A DNA stretch of 64,000 nucleotides from Allomyces macrogynus ATCC 38327 (lineage: Eukaryota; Blastocladiomycota; Blastocladiomycetes; Blastocladiales; Blastocladiaceae). The translations under genes were made by a program, and so were the position numbers. Location: NCBI GenBank assembly GCA_000151295.1, contig GG745338.1, forward strand, positions 168,234-232,233, written 5' to 3'. Below the pieces are notes generated by a model that was not told the DNA's origin, made no database searches, and saw nothing but the letters and a program-made list of their open reading frames with translations. Positions 1 to 11,490 of the stretch are shown in pieces (position 1 is the first letter of the stretch; the number at the start of each line of letters is the position of its first letter).

Positions 1-1868
1 GTGGCTGTGGCCCCGGGCGGCGCCGCTCGCGTGGTGCGCGGATTCATGCCAAGCGCGTCCTCGCGCGACTTGAGAAACGCGAGGAGCCGCTTGAGCGCGA
101 CGCGCAGGAGCAGCGAGTTCTGGTCGAGGTTCGTGACGAGCTGGAAGGTGGGTTCCTCTGGCGGCGAGCGCAGGTTCGAGCACGCCAGGCAGACGACACC
201 CCCGACCGTGGGGGACCACGTCGCGTGCGGCAAGTCGTGCACGGTGCCGAGCGGCATGCGGCATCGCGAGCATGTAAAGCACGGCACGTGCCATCGCGCC
301 CTGGCTTGCGGCGCCGTGCGCGACGGTGGCGGTGCTGTCGCATCCGGCGGGACGGGTGGACCGAGTACGGCAATACACGCTTCCTCGATCGTCTTGCGGC
401 ATGCATGGCACAGGTCGGCCTTGAGGTGCGTGTCCTCAAACTGCACCATCCGTGCGGGCCGCTCCTGGTCCGACAATTCCATGAGAATGTCGAGAAACTC
501 GAGGACCGAGTTGGGTCGGTGGCACTCGTTCTCGAGCCGTAGGGCGCCGCACAGCGCAACACGGGTTAGCGCCTTGAGCGTGTGGGCGAGGGTCGTGACG
601 ATATTGAGCAGGTCTTGCGTCATGGCGAGACGGCGCGTCGGTTCCGCGACAACGACGCTGCCAGCATCACTGTTTGCGACGGTTGGTGCGGCCAAGTCGT
701 GTGTCTTGGTGAGCAGCGACAGGAACGCGACAATGCGCTTGCACAGCAACTTGGGCTCCTTGCGATGAATCACCGGGTTTGGCGCACGCGCGTCGGCGAG
801 CTGCGCCTGGATCCAATCAATCGCGCGGAACAGGACCTCGACGTGCAAGATAAACGAGGCGGCTTCGTTGACGCCGTCGAGGTTCCGCCCGTTCGAGACG
901 TGCAGCAGCATATCGGAAATGCACGCGGCCGCCGACTCTTCAAACACGCCGAGCACTGACAAGAGCCGCGCGACCATATCCTCGGTGCGCTGCTGCTCGG
1001 CGCGGAGCCGGTCGCGATCGAGCGCCGTCGGATTCATGGGCCAATCGGTTGGTGGCCCCGTCCCGGCCACGCTCACGTTCCACGCCTTGTGCACCATGTA
1101 GCACTCGGGGTGCCACTGTTCGGGCGCGCCCTGCCTTGCGACTTCCACAAACTGGCGCAGAATCGCGCCGTGGCACCCGGAACACCGTGCGGCCGGGCCC
1201 GTTGAGAAATGGTAGAGGCAAAAGACGGCGCCCTGGTGCTCGTAGTAGGACTCGGCGGGCCCAAAGACCACGTCGCACTGCGAGCACATGAAGTGGTCGG
1301 CGTGGTACTTGCGGCCGAGCGCGGAAATGTAGGCGCCGCGCAGGGCCCCGCCGCAGTAGGCGCACAGCAGGTCGAGCCGCGCAAAGTAGTCGCGCTCGCA
1401 GAGCGGGTGCTGCGTGCCATCGGGCGCGGCGAGCGGAAAGAATTTGGTGACGGGCTGGTCGCAGTCCTGTTGGAGACGGATCCACGCAAACAGTCAGCGA
1501 TTCCTCGATCAGCACCGTGTAAAGGAAGACGAAGAAAAACCACATACGACACACTTGAAGCACGCCAAATGGTACGCGCCGCCGAGCGCGCGCACAAACT
1601 GATGCGTGACGGGCAGACCGCATGCCGCGCAGAGTCGCGGCGGGCGCGGCGGGCGAACGACCGCCGGCGACGGTGCCGGCGCCACATCCGGTCGCATCAG
1701 CGGCAAGCTCGCGGTAGACATGGGTGCAGACGATATGGACGGTATCGGCGAGTCGGGAGTGGCAGCAGTCGAGGGTGGAGGGGCGCGCGGGCTCCTGGGC
1801 CGGCGACCCGTCACTGGCGGCGACGCAGCGGCGCCATTGGAGCGCACGGCCGGACCCTGGTCGAGCAT
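1..1868 (-). CDS. LRG1: LRG1-type LIM-domain RhoGAP, 3' part beyond window edge
   Basis: Exon 1 is 1548-1868 and exon 2 is 1466 to the window edge; the 81-nt intron 1467-1547 has a GTATGT donor and CAG acceptor. The product carries LIM zinc fingers. LIM1 reads CAACGLPVTHQFVRALGG followed by HLACFKC and, across the splice, VDCDQPVTKFFPL. LIM2 contains LLCAYCGGALRGAY and ALGRKYHADHFMCSQC. A third, more distant LIM starts near position 410 of the window (CHACRKTIEEA, then CFTCSRCRMPLG). The pairs FVRALGG and ALRGAYISALGRKYH are typical of fungal Lrg1, a GTPase-activating protein for Rho1 in cell-wall signalling. The RhoGAP domain normally follows the LIM domains and would lie outside the window, so it is not seen. 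The start is uncertain: I chose the ATG at 1868, which gives a Ser/Pro-rich leader of about 75 residues. The frame is open upstream to 2366 but of non-coding composition. Confidence 0.8.
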
Positions 1869-2518
1869 GGTACGCGGTCGTCGACGCGCTGATCCTTCAG
1901 AGTATGAGGGGTCGACTGGCCGAACCCGGTAATTTTGGCTGACCTGGCGGTGGTCGTGTAAATAATGGACCGGCAAACGCCCCACTACCACCAAGGCCGT
2001 GCTAATGAACGAGCGTGCGGTCCCTTGATTGACGCTGAAGACGGGTCCAGGAACGCTTGCCGCGCGAGAGCGCAAGCGCGTGCCGCGTGCCGAGCGCAGA
2101 CCGCAGTTGGTCGAAGGGTTGCTGGGGCGGCCGAGGGCGCGGCGAGCGCAGTCTGGCACCGAGCGCAGCAGCAATGCGGGGACACGAGATTGCAGCAAGT
2201 CGTGGGCGCACACGGCAGCGCAGGAGTCGAGGGTTCGTGAAGCGCGAGTGATTGAGGAGGGCCTGAACGACGTTTGCAGGAAGGTCGGTCGAGGCGTCTT
2301 TTGCAACGCTGATGGGCCGATGGCCTCAAACAAGTCGCACCCAAATCGCATCCAACGGCGTTCCAAAGACCGACCGCTGCACTATCGACGCTACGACTGT
2401 ACGTAGAAACTGGGTGGCTAAGGAAAAAAAAACCAAAATCATTCTTCCATGCAATGCCGTGCTCTCCTCACTGTGCTCCGCTTCGCGCGGACGCACTGGC
2501 CCGTCGCTTGCGCCGAGG

Positions 2519-4140
2519 TCATGATGACGACGACATCGCGGCCGATCCCATCGGGATGGTTGCGTAGTACTTCATGGCCCGCCTCTCCTCCTAGATCGGG
2601 AACGGAACCGTGAGCAATTTTGGCCGCCGTCAATATGCGCATCGGTGGTCGCAAACGCACCATCGACCACTCCATGTCGTCGTACACGAGCACCGACCGT
2701 GCCCCAACGGCCGGCGCCTTGGGGGCCGGCGCCAGGACCGGTGCGGTCGTCGGTACTACTGTGATGGTCATAGGAACAGCCACGACAGGTGCCGGCGCTG
2801 ATCCGTTCGCGTCGGCAGACTGACCGTTGGCCGCGTGATCGACTGGGACCGTCGGCGCGACCGGTGCAGTCGATGCGGTAGGAGGTAATGGAGCCCGTAC
2901 GGGGGACCGCGGCGACTTGGCAGGCGACCGGATGGGGTACTTGACCGACGGCTTGACGGGAGACATGATGGGCGACTTGACGGAGAGCGAGTGCACAGAT
3001 CTAGCAAGGAAAGGCACAGAACAAAGAGTTAATTACCGAGTCATGGACAAACGCAACCGAATAACCGTATCAACGAACCGATCAAACGACTTCCTGTCAG
3101 GGGACCGTGGTGATTGCGCGGCTGACGCCGACGCGGTCCCAGTTAGCGCCGACACGGGCGGTTTTGGCGGCAAGCCCGGAATCGGTTGCCGCGGCGTGTT
3201 GGTCGACGTTGGCGTCATCGAGGACGATGACGATGTGGGGGCCGGTGGGGGTGGGAGGGACGGGAACGGCGGGACCGCAGATGCACCAGGCACCGGAGGA
3301 GCCGGCAGCGGCGGCATCCCCGGGAGTGGCGGCGGCAGTGGCATCCCCGGGAACGCGCCAGGCGGTGGAGGAGGGAACGCGCCGGGCGGTGGCGGCGGGA
3401 ACGCCGGGAATCCGGGCAGAACCATGCCGGGAGGCGGCGGCGGCGGGATCGGGAACGGCACCATGCCCGGTGGTGGCGGCGGGATCGGGAACGGTGGCAT
3501 GCCGGGCGGTGGTGGAGGGGGCGGCATGCTGGGTAAGATGGGCATGCCAGGCGGCATGGGCGGGAGCGGCGGCATCCCCGGCGGCGGTGGGGGCGGTGGG
3601 AAGGGGAACGCGTGCGGCGGGAACGCGACGGGCGGCGGCGTGGCCGTGGCCGAGTCGGAGCTGTCGAGGTGCGTCGTCTTCTGTTTCTTTTTCGGGTTCT
3701 GCGCGGCCTCGAGCGCGGCCATGTGCGCGTCGAGGTCCTCTTGAGGCACGCCCTCCATGCCAAAGATTTCAATATCGACAGACTCGCGGCCGGGCATGGC
3801 GTTGGGAACCCTATAACGAAGAAACGGGTGAGAATAGGATTCAGAATCGGCACGCAAGGAGAGCCAGAGTGCGTACTTCTTGACGGATTCCTTGTGCACC
3901 TGCATGACATGGATCACCATGCCGCCGGCCGTGTTCAGCTTTTTCGGGCAGTGCGGACATTTAAAGTGCTTGGATTTCTGGTGCTGCAGCAAGACTTTCT
4001 CGTCCTCAAAGTCGCGGTCGCAGTACCTGGCCGTTCGAGGACGCGGTCGGTGAGCGGTTGGATGGTGGTTCACGGTGCCAGTGCTTAACGAGACCCTACC
4101 AGCACCAGGGGCGGAACGCCTTTTTCTTCTTCTTGGCCAT
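2519..4140 (-). CDS. BuGZ/ZNF207 homologue: C2H2 zinc-finger, BUB3-binding spindle protein
   Basis: Five exons: 4100-4140, 3877-4026, 3037-3810, 2661-3000 and 2519-2590 (458 residues; exon sum divisible by three). The N-terminus [14 protein letters not shown] joins [16 protein letters not shown] across intron 1. Two C2H2 fingers follow, then [20 protein letters not shown], all hallmarks of BuGZ/ZNF207. The middle is a long Pro/Gly/Met-rich low-complexity region, matching the phase-separating segment of the family. The last exon restores a GLEBS motif, [18 protein letters not shown], including the Glu-Glu pair that binds BUB3. In animals BuGZ stabilises BUB3, loads it on kinetochores and promotes spindle assembly and Aurora A activity. 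Introns are 66-73 nt apart from one of 36 nt (3001-3036). It is divergently arranged with DBP5. Confidence 0.88.
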
Positions 4141-4456
4141 TGCAGCAAGTCGCTTTCGGTGCCGAAGCTGCAGGGGTTGAGCAGCGCAAATGGCTCGACG
4201 ACGTCGACGACGACCAAAGAAATCGACGAAGCGAGCGATCGCCGGTGAGCGACCGCACACGCGGGCGCACGATCCAGTGACGTGGCCACTCCACCGCATC
4301 GCTGCACCGCTCGCCACGCCATTCCACACAGTCCACGCCCAAGACGAGCAACGCTGCAAGCAAGAGCCGATCCCAAATAACCCATCAGCGACGACAACAG
4401 CGGCGAACAGCTCCTCGACACTGAACGCGCCGCAAGAGCACCCTGAAGGCACCGCC
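4141..4456. promoter_or_regulatory. Shared intergenic region between BuGZ and DBP5
   Basis: This 316-bp gap separates the start codons of two divergently transcribed genes and must hold both promoters and 5' leaders. No TATA-like element stands out. An open frame runs into the DBP5 start from 4190 but is Arg-rich and unlike DEAD-box N-termini, so I treat it as leader. Confidence 0.5.
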
Positions 4457-6059
4457 ATGTCCTCCAATGATCCGGCCGTGCGCGCGGCGGCCATTGCTTG
4501 GGACGCACTCGACGACGACGACGACGACGACATCCCGTTCGGTGATGTCGATGAAGGCATTCCGGCTCCGCGACCGCCACCAGGAATGGCACCCGCGCTC
4601 GTACCCGTGCCCGTTCCTGCGCAGCAAGCCGCAACGGCCACGACTGTCGTTCCCGCCGAGCCTGATGCATCAATGGATGCTCCGGACGCGCTTGATCAAG
4701 ACATGCACCTCGAGCCCACGGGCTTGCACGAAACGTTCTTCGACAAGGATGAGATTGTCGTGACGCTTGCCAACCGCGACGACCCCAACAGCCCGCTCTA
4801 CTCGGTGTCGCGGTTCGAAGACTTGGGCCTGTAGGTACTCTTTCTTGCCGTATTTGCGACCTATCCGCCGCATTCCGACCATATCTGTTCATCGCTTCCC
4901 CTCCCATAGCACTCCCGAACTCTTGCGCGGCCTCTACGGCATGAACTTCACCAAGCCGTCCAAAATCCAGGAACGCGCGTTGCCGCTGTTGCTGCGCGAC
5001 CCGCCGACCAACTTGATCGCGCAGTCGCAGTCCGGCACGGGCAAGACGGCCGCGTTCACCCTGACCATGCTCTCGCGCATTGACTGGTCGGTGCCGCCGA
5101 CCAAGCCGCAGGCGCTGTGTCTCGTTAACACGCGCGAGCTGGCCGTGCAGATCGAGGACGTGGTCAAGCAAATGGGCGTGCACACGCCCGTGCAAGTGGC
5201 CATGGCCGTCAAGGACGCGCACGGTCGCGGGCAAAGAGTGGTCGGCCACGTCGTCGTCGGGACACCCGGCACCGTCCTCGAACTCGCGCGGCGGAGGCAG
5301 CTCGACCTGTCCGGGATCAATGTGCTGGTCCTAGACGAGGCCGACACCATGCTCGACGCGCAAAATCTCGGCGAGCAGGCGGGCCGTGTGCGCCCGCTCG
5401 TACCAGCGACATCGCAGGTCCTGCTTTTCTCGGCCACGTTCCCGGACAAGGTCAAGGCGTTTGCAGCGTCGTTTGCGCCGTCGGCCAACTTGCTGTCCCT
5501 CGCGCCGCAAGATATCAAGGTGGAGGCGATCCGCCAGTTTTTCATTCCCGTCCCGTCCCGCGCGGCCAAGTTTGACACGCTCTCGGACCTGTACGGCCTG
5601 CTGACCGTCGGGCAATCCATTATTTTCGTGCACACGCGCGCGACTGCTGTCGATCTCACCGCGCGCATGCAGGCCGAGGGCCACCAGGTGGCCGTGCTCA
5701 CGGGCGAGCTGACGCCCGCGCAGCGCGACCGCGTCATGGCCGAGTTCCGGTCGGGTTCGGCCAAGGTCTTGATTGCGACCAATGTGCTCTCGCGCGGGAT
5801 CGACGTGCCGCAAGTCAACCTCGTCGTCAACTATGACCTGCCAATGGACGAGAACCGGCAACCGGATTTCGAGGCCTACGTGCACCGTATTGGTCGGACG
5901 GGCCGGTTTGGCCGCGCGGGCGTCGCCATCAACTTAATTGATTCGGGCCACGCGCTCAAAATGCAGCAGCAGATCACGGCCGCCTACGGGATGGCCGTCA
6001 CGGAAATGCCGAGAGATTACGACGTCATGGAGCGGCTGCTGCGGCAGATTCGTGCGTGA
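4457..6059 (+). CDS. DBP5: DEAD-box RNA helicase DBP5/DDX19 (mRNA export)
   Basis: Exon 1 is 4457-4830 and exon 2 is 4910-6059 (507 residues). The 79-nt intron 4831-4909 is a GTAGGT...CCATAG intron. Helicase motifs appear in order: Q-motif region ([19 protein letters not shown]), motif [14 protein letters not shown], Ia [14 protein letters not shown], motif II DEAD, motif III SAT, IFVHTR, and the C-terminal [16 protein letters not shown] and [11 protein letters not shown]. The spacing and the Dbp5-like stretch around the Q motif identify the Dbp5/DDX19 branch, which removes export factors from mRNA at the cytoplasmic face of the nuclear pore. The N-terminal extension is acidic, with seven consecutive Asp codons near 4512-4532. 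I chose the ATG at 4457, in an ACCGCCATG context. Confidence 0.93.
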
Positions 6060-9059
6060 TGGATGGAGCCGATGTGAGATAATATGGTTGTTGTTTCCAG
6101 CATTGACGAAAATCGGAAGCAAATGTATGCAACGCATGATGTCCCTGAAGCGCTGGAGCACTCCTCAATACACGTCGATACCAGAAACCCAAGAGCTTGA
6201 AACCCCACCGCACCACGTTCAAGGGTGGGAGGGCAAGCGGTCGCTCATTCTTTATCACGCTTCGTTGGAGCAAACGCAAGTGGCCTGCCCAGAAAGAGCC
6301 ACGCGAATCATGTGTTGATACATGTCAACAACCAGCATTCTACGACTTGGCCTGTAAACATCAGGTGTGACCGTCCGACAGCTGAAAGTGATATAGTTGA
6401 TGCATGCCCAGCCTTTTTGCGCCGTGCTTGCGCGTCTTGATTAGTTGCACGACTACCGAGTTTGGGACAATGTGGCCAGGCAATGGGCGCTCGATTGGAG
6501 CTGAGACAATTTCCCCTTCCTGTCCAGGTCACTATTTGGATGTGGCCAGCTGTGCAGGTACCGTCATTTTCGGCCATGTTGGCCACGACCGCGCCATCCT
6601 GCTCCTGCCATTGCGCGGTCCTGATTGCCCGTTTTGTGCTGGTGCATCCGCGCGTGTAGTTTCCCACGTCACCATTTCCACAAGTCGTCCCTGGTCGCTC
6701 TTGCATGACCCAAGGAAGCGGCTGCGCTGCTACAAGCTCGCGGCCAGGGGCGATCCAGTCCCGCCTCTTTTCCGGCATCTCACTGTGCAGAGTGCTGCAT
6801 TCTCAATTATGAGCTTGAGCAAGCCGCTGCCCCACGATTCTGACCGACCTGACGCTCACAGTCTCTCAGGGTCAGGCAGCCCACTGTGATCTTTTTACGC
6901 GCCTTCCGCTTGCGCAGGCTGTCGCTTCAGAGATTCGCGTTCGTGGCGACAATGCCAACATTCACTTGCTTGTATGCTTGGTCACACAACTCCTGCCAAC
7001 GCTGACAACGCTCAAGCTGGGCATTTGCATGGATGAGACGCTCATGCCGCTAGTCTTGCTCTTCTGATAAAGCAATCCTTTCTTGCGATTCGTGAGCATG
7101 CTGGCCATCCAACGCAACTGTCTACCAATTGGCACATCTCAGCCCTTGGAGGCGAAATTACAACTTTCGCATGTCATAGATTTCGATGACTTGTCGCTGT
7201 CTGGGCAGAGTAAGAGTGGAGAATGGATCGTGTTGGATCATAAAGAATTATGGCAGTGACGATCGAAGATCTTCCAGCTGTCAGTTTGAGCAGGGGAAGT
7301 GTCATGCATTGTGTTGTGATGGCAACAACCGTGATCCAGGTTGGCGGCTGCAGCACTGGCATGCCATCATTGTGGTGAATTATGGTGGGTGGCAAAGTCT
7401 GGGTGGAAAGATACGGCTGCAGTGCGGGGGCCCCTGCATCATTGGGAAATGAGGTGGAGGTGATGCAGTGTTGCCTGGCACAGTTGGCCTATGCTTTCAG
7501 GTTGCAACAAGATATGTCGCCCCCTTGCGTGAGCGGCATCCATTCTGTCCATGCTGTTACATCCTCAACGCCGATTGCTGCTTGAAGCTGTCGCGCAACA
7601 GGGGGGAAATATCGATACAGACAACAGCATGCCACTTGGTGATCCACCTGACTGGGGCAGTCAAGTTGACAGAACTCATGAGGACGACGACCCTGAACCA
7701 GACAAGTTCGCATCCAGCCGACGCGCTCCTGGCCGACTTTGGCACTCTTTCTTTGGTCAAGGCTGACGCTGCTGTGGGTGCCAGAGTTTGTTGTCATCGT
7801 CAAGCAAGCTGGTCAAAGCAATGATTTTACACTGGCGTGCTTGTTGGCGCTGATATAAAACACGACACGCACTGTGCCACGCTCTCAATGCATCAGCCAT
7901 CCCAGACCGTGAAGAGTCAAGCCATTTGGGAACACACCACCAAGAACTCCAAGGTCCTGATTGTCGCTGAAATGCCATGGTCAGCGCTCAATGTAACAGG
8001 GCAGCGTGGTGTGGCCAGCACACTTGTCGCCAGCGCACCTGTGCATGGGCTCTTTCTGGAACCAGCCGTCCAAGGCGCTGCGACTTGACGTGATTGGTGT
8101 TGGCTGCAACCCGTCGATTGCAACGTGCCTGATGCTGCTTGGCACCATGGTACGTGTTTTCAGGCACGCTGTGAACATCGTGCTTGTAGACCACACGACA
8201 TGAAGGCTGAGGTGCGCATCCTGTTCCACTCCATGCCAATGTGGCTCACAGTTCGCAGTGGTGCTGAAGCATAGAGGCCTGACCGCCATGGATTTGAATT
8301 TTGATTTGTTCGGACAGTATGAGCATGCAGCACAGAAACAAAGAAAATTAACGGAAAAACCGATGCTCACAAGCCAAACTGCAGCCAAATGTTGCATTTG
8401 AGAAGAAACCACCATAGCGGCGCGTCTTTTCGCTCTTATTTGGCCTTCACCAGTGTTACACTATGTGGATCTTGCGTGACTGACCGCTACCACCAGATTG
8501 ATCTCCCCACTCAACTCACCTCTGATCCTCTTCAAAAAGCAGCATTTGAATCATCTCGGTAGCGCTCATCGATTCTACACCTCTCCACGGGCGGACCGAC
8601 CCAGGCGCCATAGATGCGGTTTCGTACTGCCCAGATCTCTGACAGCTGAACCGATTTGCATAAAAATTTGAATCAAGTTAGTTTGCAACTATTTAGCTTC
8701 AATTCACGGTGTTAAAGACATGGGGATTGAATAGGAAGTACAGGGGGAATGGCCAAAAATTGAGGAGCGTCTTCATAGCAACCACCAAATGGGCTCACAT
8801 CCGTTTTGGCCCAGTCCGCCAAAAAGAATGGAGAAAGAAAAGGTAGTTTTCCCAATTCGGGGGCGCCCCGGGGCGCCGTTGAGCGGCGGTAACGCGACTG
8901 AGCATTAGCATTTGGAGGAGGCGACGGCGGACTGTTGACCACTCGCACCACGAACAATCCTTGAATGTATCGTCTTTCTTTGCCGGACTTGCCAAACTCA
9001 AGTTCGAATAATAATTTCACCAAGCATCGAAACGGGAAACGTTTTATGGAATCACATTA
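6060..9059. other. Gene-poor, lower-GC tract without a recognisable gene
   Basis: About 3 kb between DBP5 and YJU2 is markedly less GC-rich than its neighbours and rich in TG and CA. All six frames are interrupted every 60-150 codons, and none of the short open stretches looks like a known family. I see no terminal repeats, tRNA-like structure or transposase motif. It may be decayed mobile DNA or relic coding sequence; one leucine-rich stretch is listed separately. Confidence 0.5.
6849..7067 (+). pseudogene. Possible decayed leucine-rich coding stretch
   Basis: Read from 6849, about 72 codons are open and leucine-rich, with phrases such as TLTTLKLGICMDETLMPLV, before tandem stops at 7065-7070. 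The same frame then continues for about 60 codons with DFDDLSLSGQSKSGEW before stopping again. Leucine spacing in TLTTLKLG resembles leucine-rich-repeat proteins. No start codon, splice signals or conserved neighbour supports a live gene, so a relic is the most that can be claimed. Confidence 0.2.
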
Positions 9060-10271
9060 CTAATCGGAATCGTCGTCGCTCTGGTACTGGATGACGAGCA
9101 TGCTCTTCTTGCCGGCTGCAGGTCGCGGTGCTGCTGATGCTGGCGGGGCGACACTCTTTGGCGTCGACAGTGCACCGGATTGCGCTGCCACCACAGGTGC
9201 CAAAGCTCCGGGCCGGCTTGGTGCAGCGTGCGCCGCTGCGCCTGGTGCCCCGGCAGAGACCAAGGTAGACTGCACCGGGGGCATCTTCTTGACGACCAGG
9301 TCGGCCCACATGTTCTTGCGCTTGCGGCTGCTCGCAGCGGCAGCAGGGTCCGGCTCATCGACGAGGGCCGAGCTGGACGACGCACCGGCGAATGATCGAC
9401 CGGCGCTTGCGCGCGAATCGGGTGCGGCGCCGCGGTACTCGTTAAGCAACTCTGTCAAATCCACCTCCTCTTCCACGCTGTCGTCGCCCCCGTCGCCGTC
9501 CGAGTCGGAATGGTCGAGCGGTACGCCGTCCTCGTTGCGCGACTTGGCCCGCGACTTGCCTGCGGCGGCGGCGCCGCGGAACGCCTCGCGCGCAAGCCGG
9601 TCGAACTCCTCTTCGACCTCCTGCTCCGACTGCGCGGCCATGGCAACGAGTCGGTCGATCGCCGCGTCCTCGGAGACCGCGTCAATTCGCGCATTGCGCG
9701 TGCGCACTTCGTCGAGCAAGTCCATCAACTCCATTTCGCGCTTGGCGTCGTCGGTCTTATTCTCGAGCGCGCGCATCGGGTTCAGCTCCTCGTCGAGCGC
9801 GCGCAGCGACTTGGACTGCGTATCGACCGCCTCCTGGTCGCGCCACGGCTCGAAGTTGCGCACGGCGCCTGACTCGGCGACGTAGTCAATATTGGCCGGG
9901 TCCGTCTTGAACGTGATTTCGGCGTGGCATTTTGGACACCGAATGTAGAACCGGAATATTTTGATCGACAGGTAGGTCTCGCCCTCGACGGTCTCCTTGT
10001 TGGCGTTGAATTTCTTGCCTTTGTAGATGTACTCGCCGCACGTGTTGCACTGCATGGAAAACGGCGCCATGAGCCGCACCTTGTGCTTCTTGGGACCCGA
10101 GTTCTTGTCCTTTTTGCGCCGCGGGATCTTGGACGGGTCTATGATGACGGTGGACAAAAGTCAGTCCATTGTGGCCGTAGTTGAGACGGAGCAGAACAGG
10201 TCGAAGGTGCAGGGTCGAGACAGACCAAAGTTGGGTGGAAAGTATTTGTTGAGCACTTTTCGTTCGGACAT
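9060..10271 (-). CDS. YJU2: Pre-mRNA splicing factor YJU2/CWC16 (CCDC94 family)
   Basis: Exon 1 is 10226-10271 and exon 2 is 9060-10138 (374 residues), with an 87-nt intron at 10139-10225. The spliced N-terminus reads MSERKVLNKYFPPNFD then PSKIPRR, an almost invariant start of the family. It is followed by the zinc-binding region: CNTCGEYIYKGKKFN, GETYLSIKIFRFYIRCPKC, FKTDPANIDYVAESGA and RNFEPW. The C-terminal 240 residues are charged, partly coiled and poorly conserved, ending in an acidic tail. YJU2 acts in the first catalytic step of splicing, associated with the Prp19 complex. Its presence fits the intron-rich genes around it. It is divergent from the PPCDC gene. Confidence 0.92.
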
Positions 10272-10558
10272 GGTGTCGAGTTACTTGATTTTCGGGTCCG
10301 AGCAGAATGCAGCAGGTTGCAGCAGGGGAACGTCGGCGGTGAGCCATTCGCTGTCGAGGCCGCCCATTCGCAAGGTGCAACCGATTTGGTCGAGGAGCGA
10401 GCCACTGAGTCGGAAATCCGTGATCGCGTCGCTGTCGCTGTCGCTGTCTTCGTTGTTGCTGACCATTCGATGGCCAGCAGCGCCGCGGCGCAAGATCAGT
10501 AGACGCTGTTCCATTGCAAATATCCTGTCGACACTTGCTGCAATCTGTTTTCACGATC
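10272..10558. promoter_or_regulatory. Shared intergenic region between YJU2 and PPCDC, with a hexamer repeat
   Basis: This 287-bp gap separates two divergent start codons. It contains a short GTCGCT-type hexanucleotide run near 10427-10445, about three to four units. No other element is obvious. Confidence 0.45.
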
Positions 10559-11410
10559 ATGGTCAACCTCCTGCTCGGCTGCACGGGCAGCGTCGCGTCC
10601 GTCAAGATCCCGCTGTTGGTCCAGGCCCTGTTCGAGGAAGGTGGGTCGTGGGCATGACCAAGCATTGCCTGAGTCCGTCGCCGACCTCACCATGATGACA
10701 CTCCACCAGCTCGTCGCGGCGAGTACCCGCTCTCCATCAAGATTGTCACGACCGAGCCGGCACTGCACTTTTTTGACCTCGAGCACGAGATTTTGAGCGC
10801 GCACAACGTGCCGGTGCTGCGCGATGCCGACGAGTACCTGCGGTGGGGGAAGATGGGCGACGAGGTGCTTCATATCGAGGTCCGGCTTTATGTTAGCCAT
10901 CGTGGGTGAACGATCAAGGCTGACCATTTGGTCGCACGTAGCTGCGCAACTGGGCCGACGTCATGGTCATTGCTCCGCTCTCCGCGAACACGCTCGCCAA
11001 GGCCGCGAATGGTCTTTGCGACGGTCTCCTGGTGCGCTAGCCTCTCTGCATCCCGCTATCCACCCTGCTCTAACAAGCTAATGAGCCGATCTTGGACAAG
11101 ACATGCGTGCTCCGCGCCTGGCACTTCACCAAGCCCGTTTTTGTCGCGCCCGCCATGAACACGGCCATGTACGAGCATCCGATTACGGCCACGCAGCTGC
11201 AGACGCTCGCGTTGTGGGGTTACCAAGTGATCCCGCCCATCAGCAAAAAACTCGCGTGCGGGGACATTGGTCTGCATCCGCCTTGCTCTCCTCACGCCAC
11301 TCTGTTCCTCACCCATATCCTCCTCTTAAATAGGAACCGGCGCCATGGCAGAATACACCGACATCGCTCGCACCATTGCCGCCGTCATGGCCAACATGCA
11401 CACGCAATAA
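10559..11410 (+). CDS. Phosphopantothenoylcysteine decarboxylase (CoA biosynthesis)
   Basis: Five exons: 10559-10640, 10710-10879, 10942-11031, 11101-11269 and 11334-11410 (195 residues; sum divisible by three). It is an HFCD-family flavoprotein that decarboxylates 4'-phosphopantothenoylcysteine to 4'-phosphopantetheine. Visible motifs are LLGCTGSVASVK (FMN loop), VMVIAPLSANTLAK, CDGLL/TCVLRAW across an intron, and the substrate clamp PAMNTAMYEHPIT followed by KKLACGDIGTGAMAE. Length is close to the single-domain eukaryotic enzyme. Introns are 62-69 nt, one ending in AAG. It ends 80 bp before the convergent unknown membrane-protein gene. Confidence 0.92.
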
Positions 11411-11490
11411 ACGCGTCATCTCCCGTTCCCAGTACCGTCTCGTCCAGCCCACACGTCCATAAGGTCCTAGTCCCCACCAGCCTCCCATCC

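Noticed and set aside
1869..2366. Upstream extension of the LRG1-like coding region
   Set aside because: Open but with irregular composition and no conservation; more likely leader. A missing first exon cannot be excluded.
4190..4456. Upstream start for DBP5
   Set aside because: The Arg-rich stretch does not resemble Dbp5 N-termini, and the ATG at 4457 has the better context.
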